Notes under the pieces: generated by a model | Databases searched by the model: none | Told to the model about the DNA's origin: nothing | What the model saw: the letters and a program-made list of their open reading frames with translations, nothing else | Shown: in pieces, positions 34,470 through 45,917 of the stretch | Numbering within the stretch: the stretch's first letter is position 1 | Layout: each line of letters opens with the position of its first letter | Made by a program: the position numbers and the translations under genes | Origin: Gnetum montanum | Taxonomy: Eukaryota > Streptophyta > Gnetopsida > Gnetales > Gnetaceae | Direction: 5' to 3' | Assembly (NCBI GenBank): GCA_015680685.1 | Contig: MNCI01004170.1 | Coordinates: 187,888 to 251,887, forward strand | DNA: 64,000 bases

Positions 34470-34900
34470 GGATTTCATGATATCTACTTGTAATGTCTTT
34501 TTTCAATCCCATCTTTCTTATTGATTTTAAGATGAAAGCCTTGGAAGATTAGCTTGGCAATGATAGTGCTTAACCAAGCTCTTTCCATGATGATAGAAAA
34601 GATATCTTTCATCTTGTTCTCTAGTTTGATCATCAAGAATTCTTTAGGATACTACTATCCCACCAATGTTATCATTACATAATTTACTTATCCCATAAGA
34701 TATCTGTAGGATTTATCTAAAAATATAGCTAAATGTTAGTACTCTTGTTGAAAGGAGTCCCTAATCAAGGTACTGATACAATAAAATAGTGTTGATTCTT
34801 GAACTAGAGTTGTAAAGAGCTAGTCAATGATCAACCAAACTAATTTAAATCTCCACCATGAAACTGCTAGGATCTAATTTATTATTTAATTGATGTCCTT
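34470..34900 (-). pseudogene. GypD aspartic protease remnant
   Basis: Decayed minus-strand frames resemble the Athila-type protease tail, including a piece reading YPKEFLMIKLENKMKD and then MERAWLSTIIAKL. The usual wording is YPxDFxVL...ILGRPFLATA. The DLGAS active site is not convincingly visible. Confidence 0.4.
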
Positions 34901-37240
34901 ATTTTACCATCCACCTAATTTTCTTAGACATAGTAATGGTTACAACATCATTTTCATCAGGTGCCATCTTGTTTGGTTTGTCAAACACTATTGAAGAACA
35001 TCTCCCTACATTGAATGTTTCAATTTAATAGCATTCAGGAAATTTGCCCAAGAATTTTGTATTATGAACTTCTATATTGCTTATATTATTATACTCTTTA
35101 TAAGATGAAGAGGATGGAGTGGACATAATCCCATGATACTCATGTCTACACTTACAGTAGAATTTTTTGCTCTAGGACCTTGGACTTTCTTCCATAATCA
35201 AATTAATAGGTGTTTGGTAATATTGTTGAGTTGTGTACAAGGAATCAAGATTAGCATAATAGATAATATCACAAAATTTGATTTACCTTGATTGTATTTG
35301 ATGAGGAATCCCACCCTGTATGGCACTAGAAAGTAGAAGTTGTTGTTATTTTCATTGAGAAGCTCATTGGGTAGGACTATTTGATGTAGACCAATACTAT
35401 TAACATGCCAGTTGTGGAAGTGAATAAGTACTTTTCTAAGCACCTTAAAAGTAATAGCTAGCAAGAAGCACACGATCTATTGTTTCATTAGAATAGGAAG
35501 ATTCCATGGAGTAGCACCCTAAGGATTTGAAGTTTTCCACCACTAGTACTACTATATGAGCTGCAAACATGTACCTCTAGGATAGTACAATTAGCAAGGT
35601 TATTGAGTCATCCTTATTTTATTCTTACAAAAATTAGGATTTAGAGGCATTCCATTTTAACAATCATGTGGGCCATGATTGGGCAACACTATGAGTTATG
35701 AGAATATGTGCAATACTCATTTGGATCTTTTTTGATGCTCTTAGATTAGAAGCACTTTCTCTTACCCTTGACTTTATAATTTTTTCTAAATTTAGGTGAT
35801 ATAATTGCTTTATTCATAACTTCAACTACCCTATCCTCAATGTTCTTAACAGTAGTGGTTGTCTTATCATCCATTGCTTGTCATACCTGGTCCACCTTAT
35901 GGGCCAAGTCTATCAAGGCCCTTAACAATGGAATGCTCAACAATAACTTCAATAGTTTTGATCTTTCTTCAATGTGCAGGTTCATAATTATAGTCCTCAG
36001 CTAATTGTCACTTTCATCATTCATCTTTCATTCTTGCAATGGTATTAAGGAGTTCTTTGATTTCAATAACAGACCTTTTGTATATCTATTCTATCATGTA
36101 TATATTTGTATGCTCTCTTGCTTTCTACCTTAGGCCTTTCATAATATTCATTAACTATTCTCTTTTTTTGAAGCCATGATTCGAATGGTAGTGGATAGTT
36201 TTCATGTACCTCTCCATGGTGATGTCCTACATTTCACAAGTTTATTGCCTTCATCTAGTCATCCTCTTCTAGATATTTAAGATACAGGCATCAGTTTGAA
36301 ATTTGGTGTAGAAGATTTTGATCATGTATGTCCATTTTTTTATCAATTCGGGGGATAAGAAATTGTATTAGGTCTCTCCATGCTTAATGAATATGTAGGG
36401 AAAAAAATGTAGCTTTTTCCAATCATTAATAATTTTTACAAGTTGCAAGCATTGTCAAATGTTTACATGTTGAGTTAGGAACCATCACTAGTAAGCCTTC
36501 TACATGTTAAAACATCATCCATGTTGATTCATTTATTATGGATATCATAAAAATTCTCCCATAAAATATGTATATTTTCATTGAGATCATGATATTCACC
36601 CAAGTAAAACAAAGGAGCATCATCACCAAATAGTCTAGAAAAGTATAAATGCAGAAACTTGGAGAGTGGATCATCATCATGGGTTCTACCCACACTAGGA
36701 TAAGTGGTTCCTAAATCATGGACCATCATGGAGGATTCTCCCTTTTTTTTTATTTTCTAATTAGCCATCCTTCTCTTCCTTTGAATGATCAGATGAAAAG
36801 CTATAGTAAGTCTCTTTTTCTACCATTTAGTCTTATAGCCCTTTCCTCTAATGGGGCTCATAGTCACTGTACTTTATCTTTGAATCCATGTAAAATACAT
36901 AATCATCCTTCAACCCAATGTTTATGAGGAACTTTTTGAAATCATCTATTACAACTTCCACTAGTCCTTTGAAAAATCATCCATGAGCACCATGCCTTCT
37001 TCCTTATCTTCATGATAGGTTAAGAAAACTAGTGGTAGGGTCACATTGTCTAAGTATTCAAATGATTGAACCACTCCTTTATTTTGTCGCATTTTCTCTA
37101 CCAAAGATATTTGGTGGACTTTTATCATTACCTATCATATCATTCATGTTTGAAACCTACACATAACACTAAAGAAACACATCATCAAGTTGAAAAATAT
37201 TATGATAAAAAATATACAAGTATGTTTACTTAATAAATCA
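34901..37240 (-). other. GypD presumed gag region, not resolved
   Basis: By position this should hold gag. Open pieces exist (35473-35198; 36729-36507), but I could not match them to gag motifs with confidence. Confidence 0.35.
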
Positions 37241-37245
37241 AAATC

Positions 37246-37265
37246 TTCACTAGAAATGGTGCTAA
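37246..37265 (-). other. GypD primer binding site, decayed tRNA-Asp type
   Basis: On the minus strand TTAGCACCATTTCTAGTGA directly follows the 5' LTR. The Athila-type PBS is TTGGCGCCGTTGCCGGGGA; most differences are G-to-A or C-to-T, including loss of both CpGs. Confidence 0.6.
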
Positions 37266-38448
37266 TAATAGAGGTCCCACCAACCATGACCAATGTGATT
37301 ATATCATATGAAACACAGTGTGATTTGATTGTAAGCTTCAAAGATGATGTTGAATGGATTGTCAAAAATACTCATGTAAGTTATTGCATTTAAGAAATAT
37401 AAAAGATAATATGATACACATAATAAAATAAATACCCATGTTACCATGGTTGGAAATAGAGAAAATATGTATCATTTTATATTTTATAATGTTTATGAAT
37501 TTTATGAATTTAAGAATAAAATGATAATTATCACACATGCATCACAATCCCTTATGGGATTGGTGCAATCCCACACATAAAAAATAATAAATAACTCTTA
37601 ATCATAACTAGGATGGTCCAACATCATGCCATATAGTTATGACCTCCTTGGATAAGAATGAATCATCATATCTCAATGAAATGAACAAAAAAAAAAGAAA
37701 TACATTTTAGGTTTTAATATTTTAAGGTATGAATGGTATAAAAGAAAGGTAAGTCCATGAGTCTTATTCACTACACAAACACTAGACTCTACATCAATCA
37801 AACAGTTTTTGGCTACATAAGCAAGGTAGCACTCTAACATAGTCTCATCACATTTTTGAAAGTGATGACATAAAACATACATATAAAATAGGAAATAAAT
37901 TAAATCACCCAATAGAGAAAGAGCTTTTCATATAAAATAGATAACAAATTTTCAAATTGAATTAAAGTTATTTTAAAGATATATATTAGAACTCATCCCA
38001 AGTATTTATAGTTTTTGCAATCTAATGGTAGAGATTAACCAATGCCTAGACATCAATGGAGGTCTGTCAATGCAATATAGGCTAATCTTGATCATACTAC
38101 TAATGAAGTAGACCAACCTAGGCCTAGAAAAGGATGCATTAGTACCCCTTCACTAATGTGGGTGATGCACTAACAAAGGGTAGTCCACACGCATCCCCTA
38201 AACCACACTTCACAACACTAGTTCTGGGTGAATGTTGGAACCTCAGGGGACATGTTAGAAGAGTCGTAGGATACTATAACAAAGCTAAAAACATTCTAAA
38301 AAAAATTAAAACATGCATACAACCTTGAATTTTGACATAGAAGCTAAGGGTGCAAATCTAAAAGACATAAACTTCAATTATTGGATCATGAAATACTTTC
38401 CAAATATAAGACTTACAATAGACATATAACATACTATTGGATGCGTCA
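37266..38448 (-). repeat. GypD 5' LTR
   Basis: Partner of 29833-31083. It starts TAATAGAGGTC (TG changed to TA) and ends GGATGCGTCA. Small open frames inside are not genes. Confidence 0.85.
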
Positions 38449-39119
38449 TTGCATATTCATATTTTTGGATGCTAACTCTTCCCTTGTGGCTACTCCTTGT
38501 ACATGATAGTTTAGCTATCTGATGCTTAAATTAATATTTAGAGCATTGTTAGTTTAACCATTAATTTACTAGTTATCTTTGGTTTTTCTTCTAAGCTATA
38601 ACATTTAGCTCAGATTTATGTACTATGTAATTTGTTGTGAGGATTTGTATTTATATTTTTCCTATCTTTGGTGCAATTCTAACTTGATCATGAATTTATT
38701 ATAATAGCATTGGTTATTTTTATTTTTTAGCTACCCTTATTTAGTATTATTAAAGTCCAATGTATTTTGATGCATTTATATCATTTTGTAATTTTTATGC
38801 TAAGTAAATTCTTTGTTTTATTTTTATGTATTTTTTGATTTTCTCTTAATGTTATTTTTGGCTTAGGAAATAGGGATTCATATTGCTTTACTAATGAACA
38901 GGTTTTTTTGTACACATGAGGCTATTGTTGCTATTTTACAACATTTTTATCTTTTTGCTCAACATTTTTCTACTTCTATATGCTTGTTTTTATGGATATC
39001 TACTAATTTTTCTATTATACTTTCTTAGCATATAAAATTTTTCATGTGTAGTATTTTATGATTTTCTATATATTCATTTTATTCTTTCAGTAATGTCTTT
39101 ATAGCCTAAGCTTGGTTAG
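38449..39119. other. Between GypD and truncated GypB; nothing recognised
   Basis: AT-rich and T-rich on the plus strand. No LTR match to the GypB right LTR was seen. Confidence 0.4.
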
Positions 39120-39500
39120 TTGGGGGTTACAAGTTAACAACCATGAAGATGATATAGTTTCAACCCCTAGTACAAGGCACATTAGTAATGAAATCCATAT
39201 TGATCACCTTTCACTTCCACTATGAAATAGTATGAGAGTATAAGCAACCAACTAGTTGCTAATGTTTAAGCTTAACCTACTGATAAATTAAGAACTTTGC
39301 AATGAATTCTCCAACATACTTATTCATGGCTAGCTACCAATACAATCTCTTCAGCATCTAGTACATCTTGTCACTACTATGATGTATCTAAAACCTATTG
39401 ATGTGAGATTTCTCTAATAAAATTTGTTGTAAGGAATCAGGCATACATATTGAATCCTTCTAATATAGTGAATCAAGTATAGCTACTACAAATGATGGAT
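39120..39500 (-). pseudogene. GypB integrase fragment
   Basis: The minus strand reads KMY-stop-MLKRLYW-stop-LAMNKYVGEFIAKFLIYQ, VKLKH-stop-QLVGCLYSHTIS and then VINMDFITNVPCTRG. This matches the gypsy integrase finger (KMYxDLKxxYWWxxMKxxIAEFVxxCLxCQxVK) and the first catalytic Asp segment (MDFIxxLPxTxxG). All five stops seen here are TAG, each where Gln or Trp fits. The sequence ends abruptly near 39120. Confidence 0.82.
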
Positions 39501-39529
39501 CACCAAACTACCTAAGCTTCTTATATGAA

Positions 39530-39990
39530 GGATCTCACTATTGTTCTATTGGAATCTTATCTAGCCCATCTGATTGAATCACCAAGCTATAAAGTTTACT
39601 AGCTACATGACTCAATATGTTCATAATAATGTTGCTTTTACCTATCTAACACTAGATGATAAAGTTAAAATTTATCAACAAATCAACTCACCTCCTCTAA
39701 CGTGGTTCAACTATAGTTATTTTGTCAAGTACTATAGCCCTTTAAAATTAGTCACATTGTCAATCACATACTGAATAGATAGTGATACCAAATCTTTGAG
39801 ATAAAAATCATTATTCCTAGGTTCAGATCATAAGTGAGGTAACATGTCTTATGAGGCTTCAATCACCTCAAAACATATGCAACCACTTTGTTTTCCTACA
39901 TCAAAACACAACCATAACCTTTACCTGATGCATATTGCAAATATTGTATGGTTTATCTAAATTAGGAAAAATTAGTAGAGGAGTTAGAAT
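39530..39990 (-). pseudogene. GypB RNase H, broken
   Basis: Readable pieces are ILTPLLIFPNLDKPYNICN, then GYGCVLM-stop-ENKVVAYVLR, LKPHKTCYLTYDLNLGI and ISKIWYHYLF. This corresponds to GCVLMQxxKVIAYASRQLKxHExNYxTHDLELxAV and LKIWRHYLYG of gypsy RNase H. Stops are mainly TAG. Confidence 0.8.
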
Positions 39991-40009
39991 CAATCTACTC
40001 TTAATTTCA

Positions 40010-40345
40010 TCAAAGTAGCTTGATATTATAGGTCTCATAAGAACCTAATATCATTTTACAATAGCTTCTTAAGAGATGAACTAGTGTGGAAGAACTTCTT
40101 AACAAATTTGTTATAGTAACCTGCCAAACCAAGAAAACTATGAATCTCTCCAACATTCTTAAAAATAGACCAATCTTAAATAACTGATATTTTATCAAGG
40201 TCCACTACTATACTAGCCTTTAAAATAACATGTTCCAAGAACTAAATCTCTCATCACCAAAACAAATACATAGAAGGTTGAATAAATAATTGATGTTCTC
40301 TAAGTACCTATAATATAGTTCTTAAATGCTACCCATGAACATCTA
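40010..40345 (-). pseudogene. GypB RT C-terminal part and connection
   Basis: The minus strand reads HLRTIL-stop-VLREHQLF, further pieces, then EIHSFLGLAGYYNKFVKKFF. FLGLAGYYxxFxxxFS is the gypsy RT-RNase H connection signature. The N-terminal half of the same RT is at 53205-53745, so GypA split it. Confidence 0.85.
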
Positions 40346-40539
40346 GAGTAGTTTCACTCCATAATTAAATCACCTTCAATGCACTAAATTTAGATATTAT
40401 GCAAAGAAATAACTTATTTGCTAAAAAACAAGAAAACTAGTGATCTTTAATTAACTTATTAGAAGATTACAATAGGGTTCACAATACCCACAAGCATCCA
40501 AAACCTATCACACTCAATTGATATTACAGAGCATGAGGC
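40346..40539. other. Unassigned junction between GypB and GypA
   Basis: About 190 bp matching neither the continuing RT nor clearly the GypA LTR. The exact GypA edge and its target duplication are therefore unresolved on this side. Confidence 0.35.
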
Positions 40540-41429
40540 TCTACAACCACATAATGGCTATCCTCAATGCAAGACACAACCAATAGAAATCTCTCTCACA
40601 ACCTAGGACTGATATCTCAACTCACAAGTGAGATACAAGAGAATAGAACACATAGGCCAACACATCATAAGTTGATCTTGGAGTTGCAATCACCAATTGC
40701 ACTCATCCAATGTGCTCACCCACTTTCTCTTACTTAGCTCTCTACTCTTAAGAAAATTTTCACTTCCTCATCATCATCAATAATGATGAAAACATCAATA
40801 TTTTTGTCAAAATTGAAAGCTAAGAATTCTAAAAACCTTTCCTCAACTTATCTTGGGGTTTTTTAGATGTTTTCCAAGTCTTCTCATCTTCTCCCTAGTT
40901 GTTGTTTCCATATTTTTCCATTATGTTCTAGCTATTTCACAAATTAGGATGGACATTTTTGGAAATTTTTCCATCTATTTGGATCATCTCTATCTTCGTT
41001 GGAACATCTCCTTTGAAAACCTAGCTCTTGATTAGGATGTCTGCTATTTTTCTAGGACATTCCAAATTCTAGTAGGATGTCCCACTCAAGATGTCATTTG
41101 CATAGTTGGGACATCTCAACTGGGATGTCCTAGTTTCTAGTGGGATGTTTCACCTATAACAACCAAATACAAAAATGCTTATTTTGATCTATGGAACCTC
41201 TGGATATCTCTAAACAAGTCCCCATAGATCCTGGAACCTCCTAGACTCATCAAAATGAGCCTAAAACATGATGAAACATGCCAAAACATCTAGGAATCAT
41301 CATAAAAAAAATTCAACATAAGAAGAGATACATTAGTAGGACACACTCATCAACATCTTCTTCAAGTCAAAACCTACAAAATCAACTTGTAGCACAAAGC
41401 ATAAGAAAATCAAGATAGGTGTTCCTACA
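40540..41429 (-). repeat. GypA 3' LTR
   Basis: Matches 52316-53199, for example CTCACAAGTGAGATACAAGA, CACTCATCCAATGTGCTCAC and TTTCCAAGTCTTCTCATCT in both. On the minus strand it starts TGTAGGAACACC, preceded by AAAGGATGGAAGAG, a plausible polypurine tract. A cluster of GGGATGTC / GACATC motifs is at about 41030-41160. Confidence 0.82.
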
Positions 41430-41680
41430 CTAGCTCTTCCATCCTTTAGAAATTGAACTTAGGTGAATAATGGAGTAGGAATAGAAGTGATCCCTCCTCA
41501 ATAGGTTTGGTCTCATGGACCCATACAACATCATCAATGGATTTAACCTTCTAGGATCAATTATTCATGCCTCTTAATTTCCCGAGTGCTAGAAGCTTTC
41601 CTATGCTTGAGTACGATTGCCTTCCTTTCCATTAAAGGCTTGGACTAATCAATATCCCTCTTCAACTCATCAATGCTATC

Positions 41681-41990
41681 CTATATGGTCTCCTCATCAG
41701 TTGGTCCATGATAGTGCATAAGATCTAAAACATTAAACACAAAATGCATACCAACATCATTTGGCAACTCAATCTCAAAAGCATTATCATTTATCTTAGC
41801 CTTGATTTTAAAAGGCCCCATCTTCTTGGCTTTCAATTTACAGAAGTTAATACCTCTTAATCGCTTCTTCAAATGCATCCAAAAAAAGTTGCCAACAGCA
41901 AAATTAGTCTTCCACTCTCCCTAATTCCTCTTGAGGACTCTCTCTTTAGCCTTCTTCTCAAGATTACATTTTACTTGTGCATGGAAGGTG
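41681..41990 (-). pseudogene. Gypsy integrase C-terminal fragment
   Basis: The minus strand reads HAQVKCNLEKKAKERVLKRN, then NFAVGNFFWMHLKKRLRG, LKAKKMGPFKIKAKINDNAF and PNDVGMHFVFNVLDLMHYH. This matches the gypsy ending VGDxVMVHLRKERFPxGTYxKLKxxKxGPFKIxxKINDNAYEIxLPxDxGISPxFNVxDLxPYH. It sits about 250 bp from the GypA 3' LTR, as expected. Confidence 0.85.
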
Positions 41991-41999
41991 AGTGATGCT

Positions 42000-42919
42000 T
42001 CACATGGAGATTCCACCCAAATTTGTTATCTTGATGCATATGTTTCCTATTTTTCTTTTCTTCCTTGATTTTAACTTTCACCAAAGCTTTTTCTATTTTT
42101 ACTACTTTGTTGGAAAATTCTCTCAATAACTATACTTTTTCAAATTCTTTTCTTTTAGACTCTTGTTCTACCTTAATACAAAATGAACCTAGTAATGCTT
42201 TAACTTGAGAAAAATCTTGCACAGGAACCATCATTATCACTTCTCTTTTTAAAGTTGTAATATTTTTTCATGATTCAAGTTCAATTATTTGTCTAATGAT
42301 ATAGCTTCACTATAGTATTCATTCAATGTTAGCAAGTTTGGAGTTCTCCTTAACAAAATTGAAATATTGGGATTCACAGCCTTAAGATAAGTATCTCTAA
42401 GCCTTTCATCTGATGGTCTATATTGTCTTTGAAAGAGCCCACAAATTCATTGAAATTTAATATTGAAATCTCTACTTAACTCTTTAACTCCTTACTTAGC
42501 TTGTACTAACCCACAATATATAGTTGTTGTTGATCCAAGTGGTTGCCAAACTAGGCCAAGAAAATATTTTTCATATCATCCCAACTTGTGATGCTATTGC
42601 TTAGTGAGTTTGAATACCAAATTTAAGCCATATATTTTAAATTTTCTACAAACAACCTACAAGCTTGATATTGGTGTTGAACATTTACATGAGCTAAAGC
42701 TAACTCAAATAAGTGAAGGTATTCTTTAGCTAAGTAAGCTTTTCCAAGAATAAAAGGCTTAGGAAAATATTTGTAAACTACATTAGGAATATCGTTGTAG
42801 TTTTGAAATCCTAATGGTGTAACTCTTTGCCAAGGATTTTCCATCCTATTAGAATTCCTTTTGATTGTTGAACTTTTATATTTCTTTGAATTTCTCTTAT
42901 AAACTAATAAACTAGACAA
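42000..42919 (-). pseudogene. Ty3/gypsy gag
   Basis: The frame opens at 42919 and includes NPWQRVTPLGFQNYNDI, then KPFILGKAYLAKEYLHLFEL, AHVNVQHQYQACRLFVENLK. After a frameshift it reads WYSNSLSNSITSWDDMKNIF, FGNHLDQQQLY, and LRRTPNLLTLNE. This is the retrotransposon gag (PF03732) pattern: W-x-x-SLPxxSIxSWxxLxxxFLxxFG, then YLKA and LLRxxNPTTL. Protease, RT, RNase H and most of integrase should follow but are absent, so gag runs into the integrase C-terminus. Whether it belongs to GypA or to family C is uncertain. Confidence 0.8.
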
Positions 42920-43105
42920 AAGAGTGATCTCTTTATCCTCCTAGTTTTTACTCCACCACTTGTTCCAACCTCAAAAATCTTTTTCTATTCTTCTTTCAAT
43001 GAGTAAGCAGTCTTATAATCAAGAATTTCTTTGGAACATTTGAAATCTTTAAAACTGTTAGTCTGTTTGGTCATGAACTCAAAATAGTACCTAATTTCTT
43101 TCAAT

Positions 43106-43274
43106 CCTTCCTAGCAACAAAAGAACTATTGGTGTTTTAAATGTAATGAACTTAGGTAACCAATTTTCAACCCTCCTTCTAGCATCAAAAGAATTGTTAG
43201 CACACTAGGACTATCAAGCTTATGAACTTAGATGACAAGTTTCCCTTCTTCTAGCACCAAAACAATTGTTGGTG
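43106..43274. repeat. Three tandem units of about 69 bp at a PBS-like position
   Basis: Units begin near 43106, 43174 and 43244. Each contains CCTTC(T)TAGCA(A/T/C)CAAAA(G/C)AA and, between units, a GAACTTAG(G/A)T(A/G)AC stretch. On the minus strand the last unit reads TTTTGGTGCTAGAAGAAGGG just inside the family C repeat, which is where a primer binding site belongs. Confidence 0.65.
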
Positions 43275-44633
43275 ACCATTTGGGACCACCAATGTTTGGG
43301 CCTTCAAGATCTCATGGCCAAGGACTTGTAGGAAATGAAGGTGTTCTGTAAATAAGGTTTAGGTGCTTGTTGGTCTTTGGCAACACTAGAGTCTAAATAC
43401 CTCCAAATATACTTAGAGGTTATGAAATGAACTAAATGTGAGTATGTGTTTGCTTTTCTGAATGTTGGAATGCTTGGGTTGTGTATGAAACTGTAATTGA
43501 CTATCATAAAAGAAATTCAGCTAACTTTGTCAAATATTGTGACTTGTTGAAAGGTTCCTACTTTTTCAAATCACTTTGTCTATATAAACCCTATAGTACA
43601 ATACTTGTAACAAATAAAATTTTATAAAAATGTTTAACTACAATTCTGCCAATCTACTCTTAATTTTCCCCAAAGAAAAAGTTTCACAAGAAAACCAGAA
43701 ATAGAGTGAGATTCAATGGACCTAGAAAGAAAAAGAAAATAAAGTAGATTTGTGTGAATCTAAAATATTTAAGCAAGATAAGTTAACACGAGGAAACACT
43801 TTGCAATAAAGCTATTGCAATTCAATCTAACTATGAATTGTCCAAACCCTCTGAGCTTAATAAGCAATTTCATAAAGGACAACCTTATTACACTACCAAA
43901 AAGGCTTTGTCAATGACAAAGTAAAAGCTTCTATTTTGGCTAGTTAATAGTTGTCAATAATTTCATTCAACAAAGCCTTCAAAAAATTTGACAATTTCAG
44001 GATTCAAATGCCAAGACAATACACTTTAGAATAATGAAGCTATTTTGGTCATCTCAAAATATTAAAGATTCTCCTAGATTCTCTATTCTCAAAATAGAAA
44101 ATTGTATTAAGACATTACTATTAAATTACTCTAGAGGCTTTTTAAAACATAAGTTATTTTATGGAAAACCTTAATAGAAGTCTAATATGGTGCAAAAATA
44201 GAGCTATAAAAGCAACCTAGAAAAAATCCCAAAATTAAATGCTAAGCACAATACTATCTAAACCATTAGCTAAGTAACTAAAACAAAATGGGAATAAATG
44301 AACTCATAGGATTTAAAAAATAAGCTAAATTGATGTCTTTAGCAAACCATGCTTTCATAATCTTCAATCTTCAATCTTCCCAAAAATTTCCCATCCTGCC
44401 TTTAATTCTACCCATTAGGTCCTTATATAGTGATCCTAGGGTAGTTAGGATAATCATGAGAGGTTAAAGATGTTATAAATATCTAGGGATATTAATTCAT
44501 AACCACCTTAGAATTTATAACTTTCATAGGAAGTTATTAAAATTGGAAAAATATAGGCTAAATTGGCAAGTGTCCTCTTGGTAACCACAACTTCAAAAAT
44601 ATCAAGAAAATTAAGTTATAACTTCCATAAGAG
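43269..44633 (-). repeat. Terminal repeat of family C, interrupted by CopA2
   Basis: Homologous to 15340-16490. Its plus-strand left edge is near TGGTGACCATTTGGG. CopA2 inserted at its far end at the target ATTAT; any continuation would start at 50893. Minus-strand frames inside it are not genes. Confidence 0.6.
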
Positions 44634-44638
44634 ATTAT

Positions 44639-45898
44639 TTTGGATCACTGAACTTAGAAGGGGAAGGGATGAATAAGTTTCCCAAATCAAAATTTAAACA
44701 AACAAAGCACACACACACACACACAAATTTACATGCCTCCCCAAATTAGGTACACCACAATCAAAGGGTAGATCACAAGCACACCTCTAGACTTTGTTGT
44801 TCTCAAATTGTAGTTGAAGGGTCCACATCCTGTATAGTGCTCAAGCCCTAATCTAGAGTGTTGCACAATAGCACCAATCACTAAACCTTGCATGGTCCCA
44901 TCAAGCTTGGAAATGTGGTTTCAAGGCTTTCACAAACTTTAAAATCTTGAGTTCCCCACTAGAGTGTTGTACCACAACACCAACAACTCAATCTTGAAGG
45001 ATCCCAACAAGCTTAAGAAACTCAACCCCACAGGGCAACAAAAAAAAGAAATACAAGAATAATTGCAACTCAATTTTCTATTCCTTACACAGTTAGGTAT
45101 AGCACACTTTATAAACCAAAAATGATTAGACAATGAAAAGAAACAGAGAATTCAATGATTACAAATGATTGTACAATGAATGCAAAAATCCTTGCATATT
45201 TTCCAATGCACATGAAGTCTTCTTATTGCTGCTATGTTGCTAAATACTTCTCAAAACTCATGCAATGAATAGCTAATGATCACCAATGATCATGAGGGAC
45301 ATCTTTCTTGTGCCTAAGATGTCTCTCTGAATTTGGCTTCAAATCTAGGAAGTCGTCTTTGTTTTCTGATTAATGTCTTTTTGAAGTCTCTACTTTGGAA
45401 GACATATTTGCTGAATGGAAGATGTCTTTCTGTATTTAGTTTAAATCTTGTAAAGATGTCTTTGCCTCATGAAAGATAGCTTTGGCTGGGGAAAAACGTC
45501 TTACTATTTCTGAAGATGTCTTTCTAAATTTTCTCTGAGTTCACCCCAAATCTACCAAGATGTCTCTATCTTCCCTAAGATGTCTTTCTTCATCTTCCTT
45601 TTTCTTTTGAATGCATCATTCCTTGTCCATAGTCTTGACCTTCCACATGCTTAGATTATGATAAATTTACTTTTCAATATCAAGTCCTTGTCCACATTCT
45701 TTGGATATTCATTTAAAGAGATGTGTATGACCTTCTCCTTTGAGCTTTAGGATAGTTCATTCGATGTCCTGTTTAGCTCATTTTGGTTTCCCATGTACAT
45801 AGTCCTACAAACATAATAACCATACAACCATGTAAATAAGTTTTGTCTCCATTTTACTTAATTTTTTGAGCACACCAAAAGACACCAAAAGGTCCATA
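44639..45898 (-). repeat. CopA2 3' LTR
   Basis: Plus-strand edges are TTTGGATCACTGAAC (TG changed to TT) and AAAAGGTCCATA (CA changed to TA). It matches 49630-50887. The GACATCT/AGATGTC cluster is at about 45296-45600. Confidence 0.92.
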
Positions 45899-45917
45899 AT
45901 CTCCCCCCTTTTTTTAT
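45899..45917 (-). other. CopA2 polypurine tract
   Basis: On the minus strand AAAAAAAGGGGGGAGAT lies directly inside the 3' LTR. It is stronger than the CopA1 tract. Confidence 0.9.

Larger units (their letters stand above)
29833..38448 (-). mobile_element. GypD: Athila-type Ty3/gypsy element with two LTRs
   Basis: An 8.6-kb element with long matching terminal repeats. The minus-strand interior keeps a PBS, protease and RT in the expected order. The RT wording is that of the Athila/Tat clade. Between the RT and the 3' LTR (31084-33400) no RNase H or integrase is recognisable, so pol is deleted or eroded. Neighbouring 5-mers did not give a clean target duplication. GypD may sit within or beside the truncated end of GypB. 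Confidence 0.8.

Noticed and set aside
29828-38453. CATAT as a target duplication of GypD
   Set aside because: CATAT precedes the left LTR, but on the right it occurs three bases beyond the best LTR end, so the match may be chance.
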